A stretch of DNA of 64,000 bases from Ferrimonas balearica (lineage in GTDB: Bacteria > Pseudomonadota > Gammaproteobacteria > Enterobacterales > Shewanellaceae): contig NZ_JAHVHV010000001.1 of the NCBI RefSeq assembly GCF_019802085.1, positions 682,001-746,000 of the forward strand. Reading direction: 5' to 3'. The notes under the pieces were generated by a model, which was not told where the DNA came from, searched no databases, and worked only from the letters and a program-made list of their open reading frames with translations. Shown one piece after another: positions 26,246 to 35,384 of this stretch. The translations under genes and the position numbers were made by a program. The first letter of the stretch is position 1, and each line of letters opens with the position of its first letter.

Positions 26246-27388
26246 ATGACAAAAGGATCACTCTTCGATAGGGCTCCATTCGGGTTAACACTGCTGCTGG
26301 TGCTGTGTCTGCTCCTGGCCGGGTGTGGCGGCGGTGACGACAACAATTCCAACCAGGGCGGTGGCACCATCCAGGGAATAGCCTGGCTCAGGGTCGATTC
26401 GGTGGTCATTACCGGTGACGAGGGCAATACACGCCAGGTGATAATCAAAGGAGAGGCCTTTAACTCTCCGGACTATGAAAAGCACCTTTGCGGCGGGATG
26501 TGCTGCCTTACCTGTTGGTACGACAACTCCTACCCCGGGGTTGATGTGCGCTGGGAGAACCTGACCACAGGGCACAATGATCTGGCCACCAGCCGCTACG
26601 GCACCTTGACGGAGTTTGCCCACCTCTGGTCTGCGGCCATTCCTGTGACCGCCGGTCTCAATCAAATCGAGATCGTTGCCTCTGATCCGGCGGGCAACTC
26701 GGCCAGCGAAACCCTGACCGTCGAGCCTGCCGTTGATCTGTTGCCCCCCACGGTTATCGAGACCCATCCAGCGGATGGGGAGACGGTGGACAGCAACCAC
26801 TATCTCATCTCGGTGCAGTTCAGTGAGTCGGTCAATCCCGAAACGGTGCATGCCCAAAGCTTTAGCGTCAGCCGTGAAGACGGCGTTGTGCTTGAGGGTT
26901 TCATCGAAGTTTCATGGCCGAGTGTACACGCCACCTTTATCCCCAACGAGGCGTTGGCCCCGGGAACAGGCTATAGGGCGCGCTTGACCACCGAGATCCA
27001 GGACTATTCAGGCAAGCCGCTGAGTGAAGAGTACCGCTGGTCCTTTTCCACCCATGCAGCGGGACTCCAGCCCTTGGCGATCATCAGCACCGTACCCCAG
27101 GCCAATACCATCGAAGTGCCCTTGCCGCTGCCGGCCATTTCCGTTGAGTTCAGTGAAACCTTGGATCTGGCCACGGTTACCGAGACCTCGTTCCTGGTCT
27201 GGGACGAGTCCTATACGCCGGTTCCCGGCAGTCTGCTCTCAAGCGAAGGCAACTGGGCCCACTTCGAGCCAGCCGACGCCCTGCAGCCTGGCACCCTGTA
27301 CTTTGTGGTGATCACCACAGACATCACCGACATTTACGGCAATCCCCTGGAGTTGGAATACCAGTGGGACTTTACTACTGCACGGTGA
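26246..27388 (+). CDS. Lipoprotein with two Big_5 (SbsA-like) Ig domains
   Basis: A 380-residue predicted lipoprotein; lipobox LLAGC gives Cys26, followed by GGGDDNN. Residues about 40-165 are an unfamiliar domain with two close Cys pairs (CGGMCCLTCW). Two tandem bacterial Ig-like domains follow: PPTVIETHPADGETVDSNHY...YRWSFST and PLAIISTVPQANTIEVPLPL...YQWDFTT. Each has the FSE-S/T and LxPGTxYxxxIT signatures of the Big_5 type. It is likely surface-exposed and adhesive or structural. The ATG at 26246 is chosen because the lipobox spacing is then normal. Confidence 0.82.
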   Translation: MTKGSLFDRAPFGLTLLLVLCLLLAGCGGGDDNNSNQGGGTIQGIAWLRVDSVVITGDEGNTRQVIIKGEAFNSPDYEKHLCGGMCCLTCWYDNSYPGVDVRWENLTTGHNDLATSRYGTLTEFAHLWSAAIPVTAGLNQIEIVASDPAGNSASETLTVEPAVDLLPPTVIETHPADGETVDSNHYLISVQFSESVNPETVHAQSFSVSREDGVVLEGFIEVSWPSVHATFIPNEALAPGTGYRARLTTEIQDYSGKPLSEEYRWSFSTHAAGLQPLAIISTVPQANTIEVPLPLPAISVEFSETLDLATVTETSFLVWDESYTPVPGSLLSSEGNWAHFEPADALQPGTLYFVVITTDITDIYGNPLELEYQWDFTTAR

Positions 27389-27736
27389 GTGGCTGAGGCA
27401 ACGCATACGCAATCCGCCTCCCCATAATGATGGAGCAATCCAACCATCTACCCTAAGTTAGGGGGGATGAACGCAAATGGCCTGAATAGGGCATGGTGCC
27501 CGAGTTGATGCAGAGGGGTATCGGCCCAGCATTGGGTAGCACACCACGTCGTTACCCCCAAGCTTTGTCGTCATTCTGCGAAAATTGAATCTCCTTGTTT
27601 CAATTCATTGTGTCACCTCATATGTTGCCCATGGTCATCGCGGCACCACCCTGGTGAGTTATTCTTGATTGTGACTGGATATCGCAAAGATCCGATAAGG
27701 GTCCTATGTCGTGCCTTCAAACTAAGGAAGCACAAG
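27389..27736. other. Intergenic region
   Basis: About 350 bp. An open frame extends upstream of the amidohydrolase start from 27608, but lacks protein-like composition and ends the signal peptide in the wrong place. No RNA or operator is recognised. Confidence 0.4.
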
Positions 27737-29074
27737 ATGAATAGACACAGAGCTCTCCCCTTGATTGCGTTGGTGCTGATTTGCACGAGTTTTGTCGCCC
27801 ACGGTGAAGAGGACAAAGCGTTGACGTTGATCACCAACGCAAACGTCTTCGACGGAGTGAATGAAACCTTGGTGACCGACGTGGATATCTTGATTGAAGG
27901 GAGCCTAATCAAGCAGATCGCCACAGATGTCCCAGTGCCCGACAAGGCCCAAGTGATCGATGCAGCTGGCAAAACCGTCATTCCTGGGCTTATCGATGCG
28001 CACTGGCATGTTACCTATGCCTATACCCCGGCCAAGATCCTTCTGATGAACCAGGGTGACATGTCCGAGGTGGCCATCCGCAGTATGACTGGGGCAAAAG
28101 AAACTCTGTTAAGAGGGTTTACCACGGTTCGAGATCCCGGTGGTAATCCGCTGAGCATCAAGGCCATGATTGATTCTGGCGAATATCCGGGCCACCGCAT
28201 ATTGCCCTCGGGCCCCTTCATGAGCCCCACTTCGGGGCACGCGGATTTTTATGGACGCCTGGACAGTCCCAGGGACAAGTCCTACATGAGCTACTGGGAG
28301 CGCAACATGATGGCCATGACCTCAGATGGTGTGCCTGAGGTGCGGCTCAGAACGCGCGACATCCTTCGCTCGGGCGCAACTCAAATAAAGATCACCACTG
28401 GCGGCGGGGTGTCCTCGTTATACGATCCCTTGGATGTCAGCGAATATTCGGTTGATGAGATCAAGGCCGTTGTAGAGGAGGCCACCAATTACAATACCTA
28501 TGTGTTGGCCCATGTGATGACGGATAGGGGGATCCGTACTTCCGTTGAAGCGGGCGTAATGAGCATCGAGCACGGTTTCTTTGCTTCTGAAGAAACACTG
28601 AAACTGATGAAGAAAAAGGGCGCATGGTTGAGCCCGCAACCCATGCTCGAAGAAGACATGGTCTGGGCCAATCCTGTCAGTGCGGCGAAATACAAACAAG
28701 TAACGGATGCCGTTTCCCAGCTCTACCCCATGGCCAAAAAGATAGGCGTGAATCTGGCGTTTGGGACCGATCAGTTGATGGATGCCTCTAAGGCCAGTCA
28801 GCAAAGTGGTTATCTGGTGCGTCTGGGGCGGTGGTTTACGCCCTATGAGGTACTGAAAATTGCCACATCCGAAAATGCCCGTTTGCTCAAGTTGAGTGGC
28901 CCGCGGCACCCCTATCAAGAGGGGCCGCTCGGGGTTATCAAAGAGGGGGCATACGCTGACCTTATTTTGGTCGATGGCAATCCTTTGGCTGACCTGTCTC
29001 TCGTGGGGAATCCGGGCAAGTACTTTGTCCTGATAATGAAGGACGGAACCATCTATAAAAACACCTTGCAATAG
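27737..29074 (+). CDS. Exported metal-dependent amidohydrolase (imidazolonepropionase-like)
   Basis: A 445-residue amidohydrolase with a signal peptide ending near AHG (residue 21). The first metal ligands are in GLIDAHWHVTY (H-x-H); the Lys bridge region is TQIKITTGGGVSS; later ligands are VLAHVMTDRG and GVMSIEHGF, and the catalytic Asp lies in LAFGTDQLMD. The ending ADLILVDGNPLADLSLV is typical of the prolidase/imidazolonepropionase-like group that cleaves Xaa-Pro dipeptides or organic amides. It should act in the periplasm. The ATG at 27737 has AAGGAAG upstream. GC is lower than in the flanking genes. Confidence 0.88.
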   Translation: MNRHRALPLIALVLICTSFVAHGEEDKALTLITNANVFDGVNETLVTDVDILIEGSLIKQIATDVPVPDKAQVIDAAGKTVIPGLIDAHWHVTYAYTPAKILLMNQGDMSEVAIRSMTGAKETLLRGFTTVRDPGGNPLSIKAMIDSGEYPGHRILPSGPFMSPTSGHADFYGRLDSPRDKSYMSYWERNMMAMTSDGVPEVRLRTRDILRSGATQIKITTGGGVSSLYDPLDVSEYSVDEIKAVVEEATNYNTYVLAHVMTDRGIRTSVEAGVMSIEHGFFASEETLKLMKKKGAWLSPQPMLEEDMVWANPVSAAKYKQVTDAVSQLYPMAKKIGVNLAFGTDQLMDASKASQQSGYLVRLGRWFTPYEVLKIATSENARLLKLSGPRHPYQEGPLGVIKEGAYADLILVDGNPLADLSLVGNPGKYFVLIMKDGTIYKNTLQ

Positions 29075-29208
29075 GTGGATAGGTGGCGGCGTGTACGCTG
29101 ATTGCGCCGCTGCCGGCTCCTGAATAGTCAGCATCTCGAGGACTGAGTACATTCCCTCTGAAACGGTTAATGGTTGTGTTGGTCAGCCCCGTCCGGGTCG
29201 GTGCTCGA

Positions 29209-29991
29209 CTAGAATCCGAACACGTATAGCGAGGAGCGACCGCTCAGATCGTTAAAGAACACGAGAAGGTGATGTGTGCCCGAGCCCAGATCAAGGGAGT
29301 TACTGTGCCAAAGGTGGCCGCTGGGATCGCTAAAGTTCGGTGTCGTGCCTGATTCCACGATGTCGACATCGGAGTTGATCACCGTCGCGGGGAGGCTCAG
29401 CGTTTGGCTCATCTCACTCCAGGCTATGTTGCTCACCTGCAGCTCCTGGTCAATGTAGACGTCGATGCGCCGGCTCGGGTTTCGTCCGTCTCCCTGATAG
29501 AAGCGTAGGGAGACTTGGTCGGAATCCAGTGCCGGGCGCACGACCTCAAACTGCTGGAGAATCGCATTGTTGTTAATGACGCCATTGGCAATCAGCCAGT
29601 ACTCTTGGTCCGATTCGATCGACTGTTCCGTTTCTGCCAGGACACTCTGGTCATTGGTGTCCAGAACTTGGTAGCGAACGGGGACGGGCTCTGGCTCCGG
29701 AGTCGTGTTGCTGGTCACGATCTGGCTCCAGCTCAGCTGACCAGCGGTGCTGTCTTCGTAAAGAAGGTTGGTTCCTAGGAGTTGTTCGGCCGATTCGTTG
29801 TCCACAAAGGCTTTGAAGTCGATGTAGCTTACGGGGGATTGGGCATTGGGGCCTTCCAAAAAATTGAACGACCGTGTTTGGGCTTTACGATCAATGACAT
29901 CCGGTTCAATCACGGTCACGCCACCGTTGTCGTCACTGTCGCACGCCGTGATGAATAATAGCAGTGCTAAAGTGCTGATTGTTCGAAACAT
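29209..29991 (-). CDS. DUF4397-like lipoprotein
   Basis: A 260-residue predicted lipoprotein (lipobox ITAC, Cys17, then DSDDNGG). The mature part reads as two beta-sandwich repeats of the DUF4397 type: VSYIDFKAFVDNESAEQLLGTNLLYEDSTAGQLSW and VSLRFYQGDGRNPSRRIDVYIDQELQVSNIAWSEMSQTLSL. Asp at +2 and +4 of the Cys could favour inner-membrane retention, but that rule is uncertain outside enterobacteria. AAGGA lies 8 bases before the ATG. Function unknown. Confidence 0.75.
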   Translation of the reverse strand: MFRTISTLALLLFITACDSDDNGGVTVIEPDVIDRKAQTRSFNFLEGPNAQSPVSYIDFKAFVDNESAEQLLGTNLLYEDSTAGQLSWSQIVTSNTTPEPEPVPVRYQVLDTNDQSVLAETEQSIESDQEYWLIANGVINNNAILQQFEVVRPALDSDQVSLRFYQGDGRNPSRRIDVYIDQELQVSNIAWSEMSQTLSLPATVINSDVDIVESGTTPNFSDPSGHLWHSNSLDLGSGTHHLLVFFNDLSGRSSLYVFGF

Positions 29992-30291
29992 AATTAATCC
30001 TTCAGGATATCGTCTTTTGCCATGGGGGAGTCGAACGCTGTGGACTCTGATGCTCTTACAGCTTAGTCGACGCACCTTCCCCCACAGCGGTGTTCCGTGA
30101 TATTTCGCCGTTGTCCAGGGCACGGAAGCGCCTGCTAGTGGCGGCTCCGCGGCTACTGGAAGAGGCCATGCACAATGGTGGGACGGTGTCGAGTTTAGTG
30201 GTCTTGCCCGCTCTCGAACGGCGCCTACTTGGATGGTGGGCGACTCGCAAACCACGCTGTTTTTGAGGACCGTTCGGCGTATCGCATTGGG

Positions 30292-31917
30292 TCAAGGCCG
30301 GCAAAGTGAAAAGATGTCCTTTTCGGGGGTGTATTCCGTGGTCTCGACGTCCATCAACCCCAGCAGTGAGTCAAACAGGTTGTCGTGGGAGAAGGCGCCC
30401 TCTCGGCCCAGTTGCCTGAGGCAGTCAAGGTCAAGCTGTTTTTGCTGCGCAAAGCTGGTGGAGGCCCAGAACAGCATAGGGACTTGGGTTTGCTCCACGG
30501 GTGCCAGCGCAAAAGGCATACCGTGCAGGTACACCCCGTTCTCCCCCAGAGACTCACCGTGATCGGACAGATAGAGAAGCGCGACGTCATGGGAGTCCCG
30601 CAACCCCTCGAGAAGCTGGATCGCCTCAGCAATGAAAAAGTCCGTAAACAGGATGCTGTTGTCGTAACTGTTGACCAACTCCTCTGTGGTGCAGTTCTCG
30701 ATGTCAGCGCGGGGACAGTCTGGCGCAAACGCTCGGTGACGCTTTGGGTAGCGCTTGTAATAGGTGGGGCCGTGGGAACCCGAGATGTGGTAGAAGAGGA
30801 TGCTGTGTTGCGTTAGGTTTTGGGTGTCGCTGGCGAAATCTTCCAGCATGGCCGTGTCATAACACTCCTGTTGATTGCACAGGTGGTCCTCATCCGTCGG
30901 CACCAAGGTCATCTCTCGTATCTTGTGGGCCACCCCTTTATCGCCGCCATCGTGCTCCCGCCAAACGCTGTGGATGCCGGCACGAGCCAGGATATCCACC
31001 ACATTATCCTGGTTGTACGCCTGGGCTTTGTCGTAATCGTTGCGGTCCATATTGGAGAACATGCAGGGAACGGAAACCGCCGTAGCGGTACCGCAGGATT
31101 GGACATTGGCGAAGAAGATTGGGTTGTAGGGGCGGGTATGCGCATTGGTATCGCGCTCGTAGCCATAGTAGGCATAGTTGAAAACCCGCGCGGTTTCTCC
31201 CAGTACAAACACCAGTAGAGTGGGTCTGGCGGCGCTTTCGGCCTCGGGCTTTAGCTTGGCATCCAACCCCAACTCCCGATAGACCACCGGTGTTTTCAGA
31301 TAGGTGTTGTTAAGGTATTTCCCGGTGGAAATCAGGTACTCGGTGGGGATGATCATCTTTTTCAGATGAGATGAGTTGCGCCCCACCGAGGCGTAATCTT
31401 TGTAATACAGCGCTGCAATGGCGGCCACCACCAGCAATGATCCGAGCAGGCCGCTGAGCTTGAGCAACAGGAATCGCTTCCAATGGGGCCGGGGCAAAGG
31501 CGTCCAAATCAGCAGCAGCGAAGGGAGTACGCCCATCACAGCAAACCAGGCCACGGAGTGAGGGCTAATGTAGCTGGTGGCTTCCGCACTGTTGGTTTCG
31601 AACAGGTTTTCAATCATGCCGTAGTCGACAAAGACGCCATAGCTGAACATGGCGTAACTCACCAAACTGGAACTGAGCAACATGAAAACAAACAAAGGTT
31701 TGGCCAGGCCAGGCCAGTTAAGCAATTGAAAAATAAAATGGAAGGCAGCGAGGAAAAATATCGGGATGGAGATCGCGAAGCCGATTTTCACAGCATCCAG
31801 ACTGGATAGGATGTGGTACAGCTCCCGGGCGATGGGAATGTTGATGACCAGAACGTAGTAAATTGCCAAAGCGATGGGCAGTTTGTTGATGGATAATGCG
31901 AGGTTAGATGGGGGCAT
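30292..31917 (-). CDS. Phosphoethanolamine transferase, EptA type
   Basis: A 541-residue inner-membrane enzyme. Five hydrophobic segments occupy residues ~10-175, followed by a periplasmic alkaline-phosphatase-like domain. The phosphate-accepting Thr lies in SCGTATAVSVPCMFSN, and metal ligands in VFVLGETAR (Glu) and LYLSDHGESLGENGVYLHG (D-H, then H). Cysteines in the domain form the usual disulfides (for example CNQQECYD and CPRADIENC). It transfers phosphoethanolamine from phosphatidylethanolamine to lipid A, which lowers surface charge and can give polymyxin tolerance. The ATG at 31917 sits 6 bases after AAGGGAG; another ATG is two codons upstream. No two-component genes lie next to it. Confidence 0.93.
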   Translation of the reverse strand: MPPSNLALSINKLPIALAIYYVLVINIPIARELYHILSSLDAVKIGFAISIPIFFLAAFHFIFQLLNWPGLAKPLFVFMLLSSSLVSYAMFSYGVFVDYGMIENLFETNSAEATSYISPHSVAWFAVMGVLPSLLLIWTPLPRPHWKRFLLLKLSGLLGSLLVVAAIAALYYKDYASVGRNSSHLKKMIIPTEYLISTGKYLNNTYLKTPVVYRELGLDAKLKPEAESAARPTLLVFVLGETARVFNYAYYGYERDTNAHTRPYNPIFFANVQSCGTATAVSVPCMFSNMDRNDYDKAQAYNQDNVVDILARAGIHSVWREHDGGDKGVAHKIREMTLVPTDEDHLCNQQECYDTAMLEDFASDTQNLTQHSILFYHISGSHGPTYYKRYPKRHRAFAPDCPRADIENCTTEELVNSYDNSILFTDFFIAEAIQLLEGLRDSHDVALLYLSDHGESLGENGVYLHGMPFALAPVEQTQVPMLFWASTSFAQQKQLDLDCLRQLGREGAFSHDNLFDSLLGLMDVETTEYTPEKDIFSLCRP

Positions 31918-32152
31918 TTGCATCTCCCTTCCCAGTCCGTCGATTTGCTAAGCATATACGCCTTGGGTCAGGTCTCTCGATTCGTGGGGCTGCCCCTAAT
32001 GCTGAGTCGCGTCGACGTTTTAGCCCAGTGCGGGCGGTGAACTCTACCGATGACCGGTCCTCATTGGCGCCGTGCCGGCGTTGGGTGCCAATCGGCAAAG
32101 CGGGCGCATCATCCACCCGCTTTGCCGGATCCAAACCATCGGAAGGAACTAA

Positions 32153-33604
32153 CTACAACTCGCTCTTAAAATTCAACACTCGGAAGAACCAGTCCGGCAG
32201 CGCGTGGAACGCGTTGGTGTTGGGGTTGTGTTTGACCCGCTCCTCCCCCTTTTGCCAGCGCACCTTGCCCTTGTGATTGAGGCTGGCCTGCCAATAGTTG
32301 TGGCGCTGGCCCTCCAGCAGATAGTGCTCCAGTGCCTGGGCAAACTCCGGGCTGTCGATCATCAGGCCCAGCTCCAGATTGAGGCGGTCGGAGCGCGGGT
32401 CGAAATTGGACGAGCCGACGTAGCTGAGCTGGCCATCCAGCACCATCGCTTTGTTGTGATAGAAGGTTCGGCTGCTGACGGCGTAATCGGGGTGCTCGGC
32501 CTTGCTGTCGTACTCGTGGATCTCCAGGCCCATCGCCAAAAGCGGCTTGCGGTACTTGTTGTAGTAGGCCCCCACGAAGGCGGAGTCGTTGGAGGCCAGG
32601 GAGTTGGTCAACAGGGTCACGCTGGCGCCGCGCTCGACAAAGCCGGCCATCGCCTCGAACTCTTTCCCGGCGGGCAGCACGTAGGGGGTCGACACCAGGG
32701 CGTGCTTTGCCGGCATCGCCTGCAGGGCCAAAAAGCGCTCCACCCGGTGACGGAAGTAGGGCATGGTGTCGTCCACTTTGCGCAGGTCATCAAAAATCGG
32801 GGTCAGTTTGGCCGGCACAAAGTTGGGCTTGGCCAACTGGGTCACGCTTGCCTCGATGGTGGCCGCCAACTCGGGGTGCTTGGCCTTGAGTGCCTCGAAC
32901 TCTTGGCGAAACTGCCCTTCGGTCGGCTGTACGGTCATCACCTTGGCGACCGGACGGGCCAGGGGATGTTGCCAGACCTGCTCAAAGTTGGCGTCAAACT
33001 GGGCCTGGGCCGGGCCCTTGACCAGGGTATCCAGGTCAAAGAAGTTGGCGGCGTCGCTGTAACCGAAGTAATCGTCGCCGATGTTGCGCCCGCCAACCAT
33101 AAAGCCACGCTGATCCACCCGGAAATACTTCTGATGCAGGCGGTGATTCAGGGTTTGTTTGTTGCGCTGAAAGTCGAAGGCGCGGGCCATCCATCCGCCC
33201 TTGCGGGCGTTAAAGGGGTTGAAGATGCGGATCTCGATGTTGGGGTGCTGATCCAGCTCCATCAGCCAGGGGTCTTCAAACTCCAGCAGATCATCCAGCA
33301 TCAGACGCACCGTCACGCCGCGCTCTGCCGCCACCAGCAGCTCGTGGTACAGGTAGGCGCCGGTCAGGTCCTTGTTCCAGGTGAAATAGATAAGGTCCAC
33401 CTCCTGCTGCGCATCGCGCACCGCCTGGAGTCGGTAGGCCAGGGCCTCGCCGGCGGTCGGCACCAGATACACCTCACCCTCCACCGTCTGTGGCTGCCAC
33501 AGCGGGTCCAGATCGGCAACGGGTGCTGGCAGCATAGAGCCGCACCCAGAGAGTACCCCCAGCAGCAATACCACCAGGCCCAGTCGACGCGTTTTCCCGC
33601 TCAT
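32153..33604 (-). CDS. Phospholipase-D-family lipoprotein (ClsC/cardiolipin-synthase-like)
   Basis: A 483-residue PLD-superfamily protein with both HKD motifs: HQKYFRVDQRGFMVGGRN and HNKAMVLDGQLSYVGSSNFD. Their architecture and the ending match YmdC/ClsC-type cardiolipin synthases, which act with phosphatidylethanolamine and phosphatidylglycerol. The N-terminus is a lipoprotein signal (LLLGVLSGCGS, Cys near 22), so it should face the periplasm. The ATG at 33604 is 30 bp after the -10 of site F. The frame is open upstream to 33682, but that would read through the promoter. Confidence 0.9.
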   Translation of the reverse strand: MSGKTRRLGLVVLLLGVLSGCGSMLPAPVADLDPLWQPQTVEGEVYLVPTAGEALAYRLQAVRDAQQEVDLIYFTWNKDLTGAYLYHELLVAAERGVTVRLMLDDLLEFEDPWLMELDQHPNIEIRIFNPFNARKGGWMARAFDFQRNKQTLNHRLHQKYFRVDQRGFMVGGRNIGDDYFGYSDAANFFDLDTLVKGPAQAQFDANFEQVWQHPLARPVAKVMTVQPTEGQFRQEFEALKAKHPELAATIEASVTQLAKPNFVPAKLTPIFDDLRKVDDTMPYFRHRVERFLALQAMPAKHALVSTPYVLPAGKEFEAMAGFVERGASVTLLTNSLASNDSAFVGAYYNKYRKPLLAMGLEIHEYDSKAEHPDYAVSSRTFYHNKAMVLDGQLSYVGSSNFDPRSDRLNLELGLMIDSPEFAQALEHYLLEGQRHNYWQASLNHKGKVRWQKGEERVKHNPNTNAFHALPDWFFRVLNFKSEL

Positions 33605-33633
33605 CTTTCCACTCCGGTTACAAAAAAAACGCG

Positions 33634-33690
33634 ATTCTAGCAGCGGTGAAAGGCCAGTGCAGTGCGCATATGATGGACGCAATCCGTCAA
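33634..33690 (-). promoter_or_regulatory. Regulatory dyad plus -10 (site F)
   Basis: On the minus strand, TTGACGG-N7-CCATCAT (33690-33670) is followed after exactly 30 bp by TAGAAT (33639-33634). The start codon of the phospholipase-D-like lipoprotein is 30 bp beyond. The conserved GATT is missing here (GCAC instead). Confidence 0.72.
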
Positions 33691-34198
33691 AGGAATTGGC
33701 GAGATTTTGAACGCCCTGGGGTCGATGGGTTTAAGGACGGCCCCGGCTCAGGTGATGGGTCAGCCTCCACGGAGCGCTTGCGTCATTGGGCTGCGCCAAG
33801 GGAGGGCGCGGCTGTGGGCAAGAAGGAGAGAAGGGTCGAGCTTCTAAGAAGAGGGCGGCCCATTGTCAGAATATGACAGGCCAACTTCGGCGAAGATGCG
33901 ATTCTTGGCCCGGGCGAGCGGGGTGGGGCTGTGAACCGGGAGTACCGTTCGGGCGGGGTACCGGTGGCTCTCGTTCCCGGTCTGTGGCCAAGAGTACGGC
34001 AGAGTGTAATGCACTGATGCATGACCTGGAGGGACGACGCCTGTAGGACGGCGCCTTAGCGCCTCGGCGGGGTGGGCGATTGCCCATCGAACCGGGGCGT
34101 GCGGATGCCGTTACCACAAGCGTCAACCTAACTGACTTTCAAAGGATGAAGGTATTGGGCCCTGGTTCGGGCCCTTTTTTTTGCCAGTCGCGCCCCAT
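33691..34198. other. Gene-free region ending in a terminator
   Basis: About 500 bp with no convincing protein gene; open frames here are Arg/Gly-rich and lack ribosome sites. A dyad TGTCA-GAATA-TGACA lies at 33864-33878. The region ends in a strong terminator at 34157-34182 with no gene before it, so an untranslated RNA or a decayed gene is possible. Confidence 0.4.
34157..34182 (+). terminator. Rho-independent terminator without an upstream gene
   Basis: GGGCCC-TGGTTC-GGGCCC followed by eight T. The nearest plus-strand gene upstream is far away. Confidence 0.8.
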
Positions 34199-34255
34199 TT
34201 GATGGGCCCAATCCATCAAACGCGATTCGTTACGATATACCCCCCTCCTTAGACT
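34199..34255 (+). promoter_or_regulatory. Regulatory dyad plus -10 (site C)
   Basis: TTGATGG-N7-CCATCAA at 34199-34219, a perfect 7+7 dyad, then GATT at the fixed place and TAGACT at 34250-34255, 30 bp after the dyad. The HlyD-type gene starts 32 bp downstream of the -10. Confidence 0.8.
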
Positions 34256-34286
34256 GGACGCTCATCGTTAACCCTTGAGAGTCCCC

Positions 34287-35384
34287 ATGAGCCAAGATGC
34301 CCAGAATCGACCGGACCCCCACCCCGAGCGCACCGTACGTCGTTTGACCTGGGCGCTGGCGGGCCTTTTCGTGCTGATGTTCAGCTGGTACCTGGTGGCG
34401 GACCGTCGCACCCCCACCACGGATAACGCCCGGGTGCGCAGCTTTGTCCAGCCGGTGGCCAGCGAGGTGTCCGGCCGATTGACCGAGCTGCTGGTGGCGG
34501 AGAACCAGGAGGTGGTGGCGGGACAGCTGCTGGCCCGCATCGAGTCGGAGCGTTACCACCTTCTGGTGGAGAAAGCCGAGGCGGCGGTGGCCCTGGCCGG
34601 GCAGGCCGTGGGGGCGGACACCGCCAATGTGGTGGTGGCCCAGGCGGAGCTGGTCGAGGCGCAGAGCGAGCAGGAGCGGGTGCTGTTGGAAACCGACCGT
34701 CTGGTGGAGCTGGGCCGCTTGGGCTACCTGGCCCAGTCGGATCTGGACAGCGCCATGACCAAGCGCGTGAACGCCAAAGCCAAGGTGCAGGCGGCCCGGG
34801 CCAACCTGGAAAGTGCCGAGCAAAACGCCGGCCTGGCGGGCGAAGCCAATCCTCGGATCCGCAAGGCCCTGGCGACCCTCGCCCTGGCCCAAAAAGACTT
34901 GAAAGACACCGAAATTCGCGCGCCCTACAAGGGGATTGTCACCAACATCCGCTTCGATGTGGGGGTGCTGGCCCAGGCGGGCCAACCCCTCTTTACCTTT
35001 CTCTCTACCCAGGAGGTGTGGCTCGAAGCCTACCTGCGCGAGAACAACCTGACCCATCTGCAAGCCGGGGATCCGGTGGAGTTGGTGTTGGACTCGGCGC
35101 CGGGGCAAATCTTTCCCGGTCGGGTGGTCACCGTCAGCCACGGCATCCAGTTTGGTGCCGATAACGTGGGGGCGCTGCCGTCGCCACCGGTCAACGACGG
35201 TTGGCTGCGGGAGCCCCAGCGCTTCCCGGTGATGATCCGCCTCAAAGACCCCGAGATGGAGATCTACCTGCGCGAAGGGGGCCAGGCGGACATCATTGTC
35301 TATACCGAGAGCGCCGGTTGGTTGTCCGAGGCCCTGGGCCGGCTCTGGATCCGGCTGATGGGCCTGGTCAGCTATGTCAATTGA
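34287..35384 (+). CDS. HlyD-family membrane-fusion protein
   Basis: A 365-residue periplasmic adaptor with one N-terminal membrane anchor (residues ~24-42). The first half of the lipoyl domain is RSFVQPVASEVSGRLTELLVAENQEVVAGQLLARIES, a helical hairpin spans about residues 85-200, and the second lipoyl half plus beta-barrel is IRAPYKGIVTNIRFDVGVLAQAGQPLF. Such proteins link an inner-membrane pump to the outer membrane, as EmrA or AaeA do. The stop overlaps the DUF2955 gene by 11 bp, so the two are an efflux unit. Site C lies directly upstream. Confidence 0.93.
   Translation: MSQDAQNRPDPHPERTVRRLTWALAGLFVLMFSWYLVADRRTPTTDNARVRSFVQPVASEVSGRLTELLVAENQEVVAGQLLARIESERYHLLVEKAEAAVALAGQAVGADTANVVVAQAELVEAQSEQERVLLETDRLVELGRLGYLAQSDLDSAMTKRVNAKAKVQAARANLESAEQNAGLAGEANPRIRKALATLALAQKDLKDTEIRAPYKGIVTNIRFDVGVLAQAGQPLFTFLSTQEVWLEAYLRENNLTHLQAGDPVELVLDSAPGQIFPGRVVTVSHGIQFGADNVGALPSPPVNDGWLREPQRFPVMIRLKDPEMEIYLREGGQADIIVYTESAGWLSEALGRLWIRLMGLVSYVN

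Noticed and set aside
33786-34046. Arg/Gly-rich frame before the efflux operon
   Set aside because: Composition is that of translated non-coding GC-rich DNA and there is no ribosome site.
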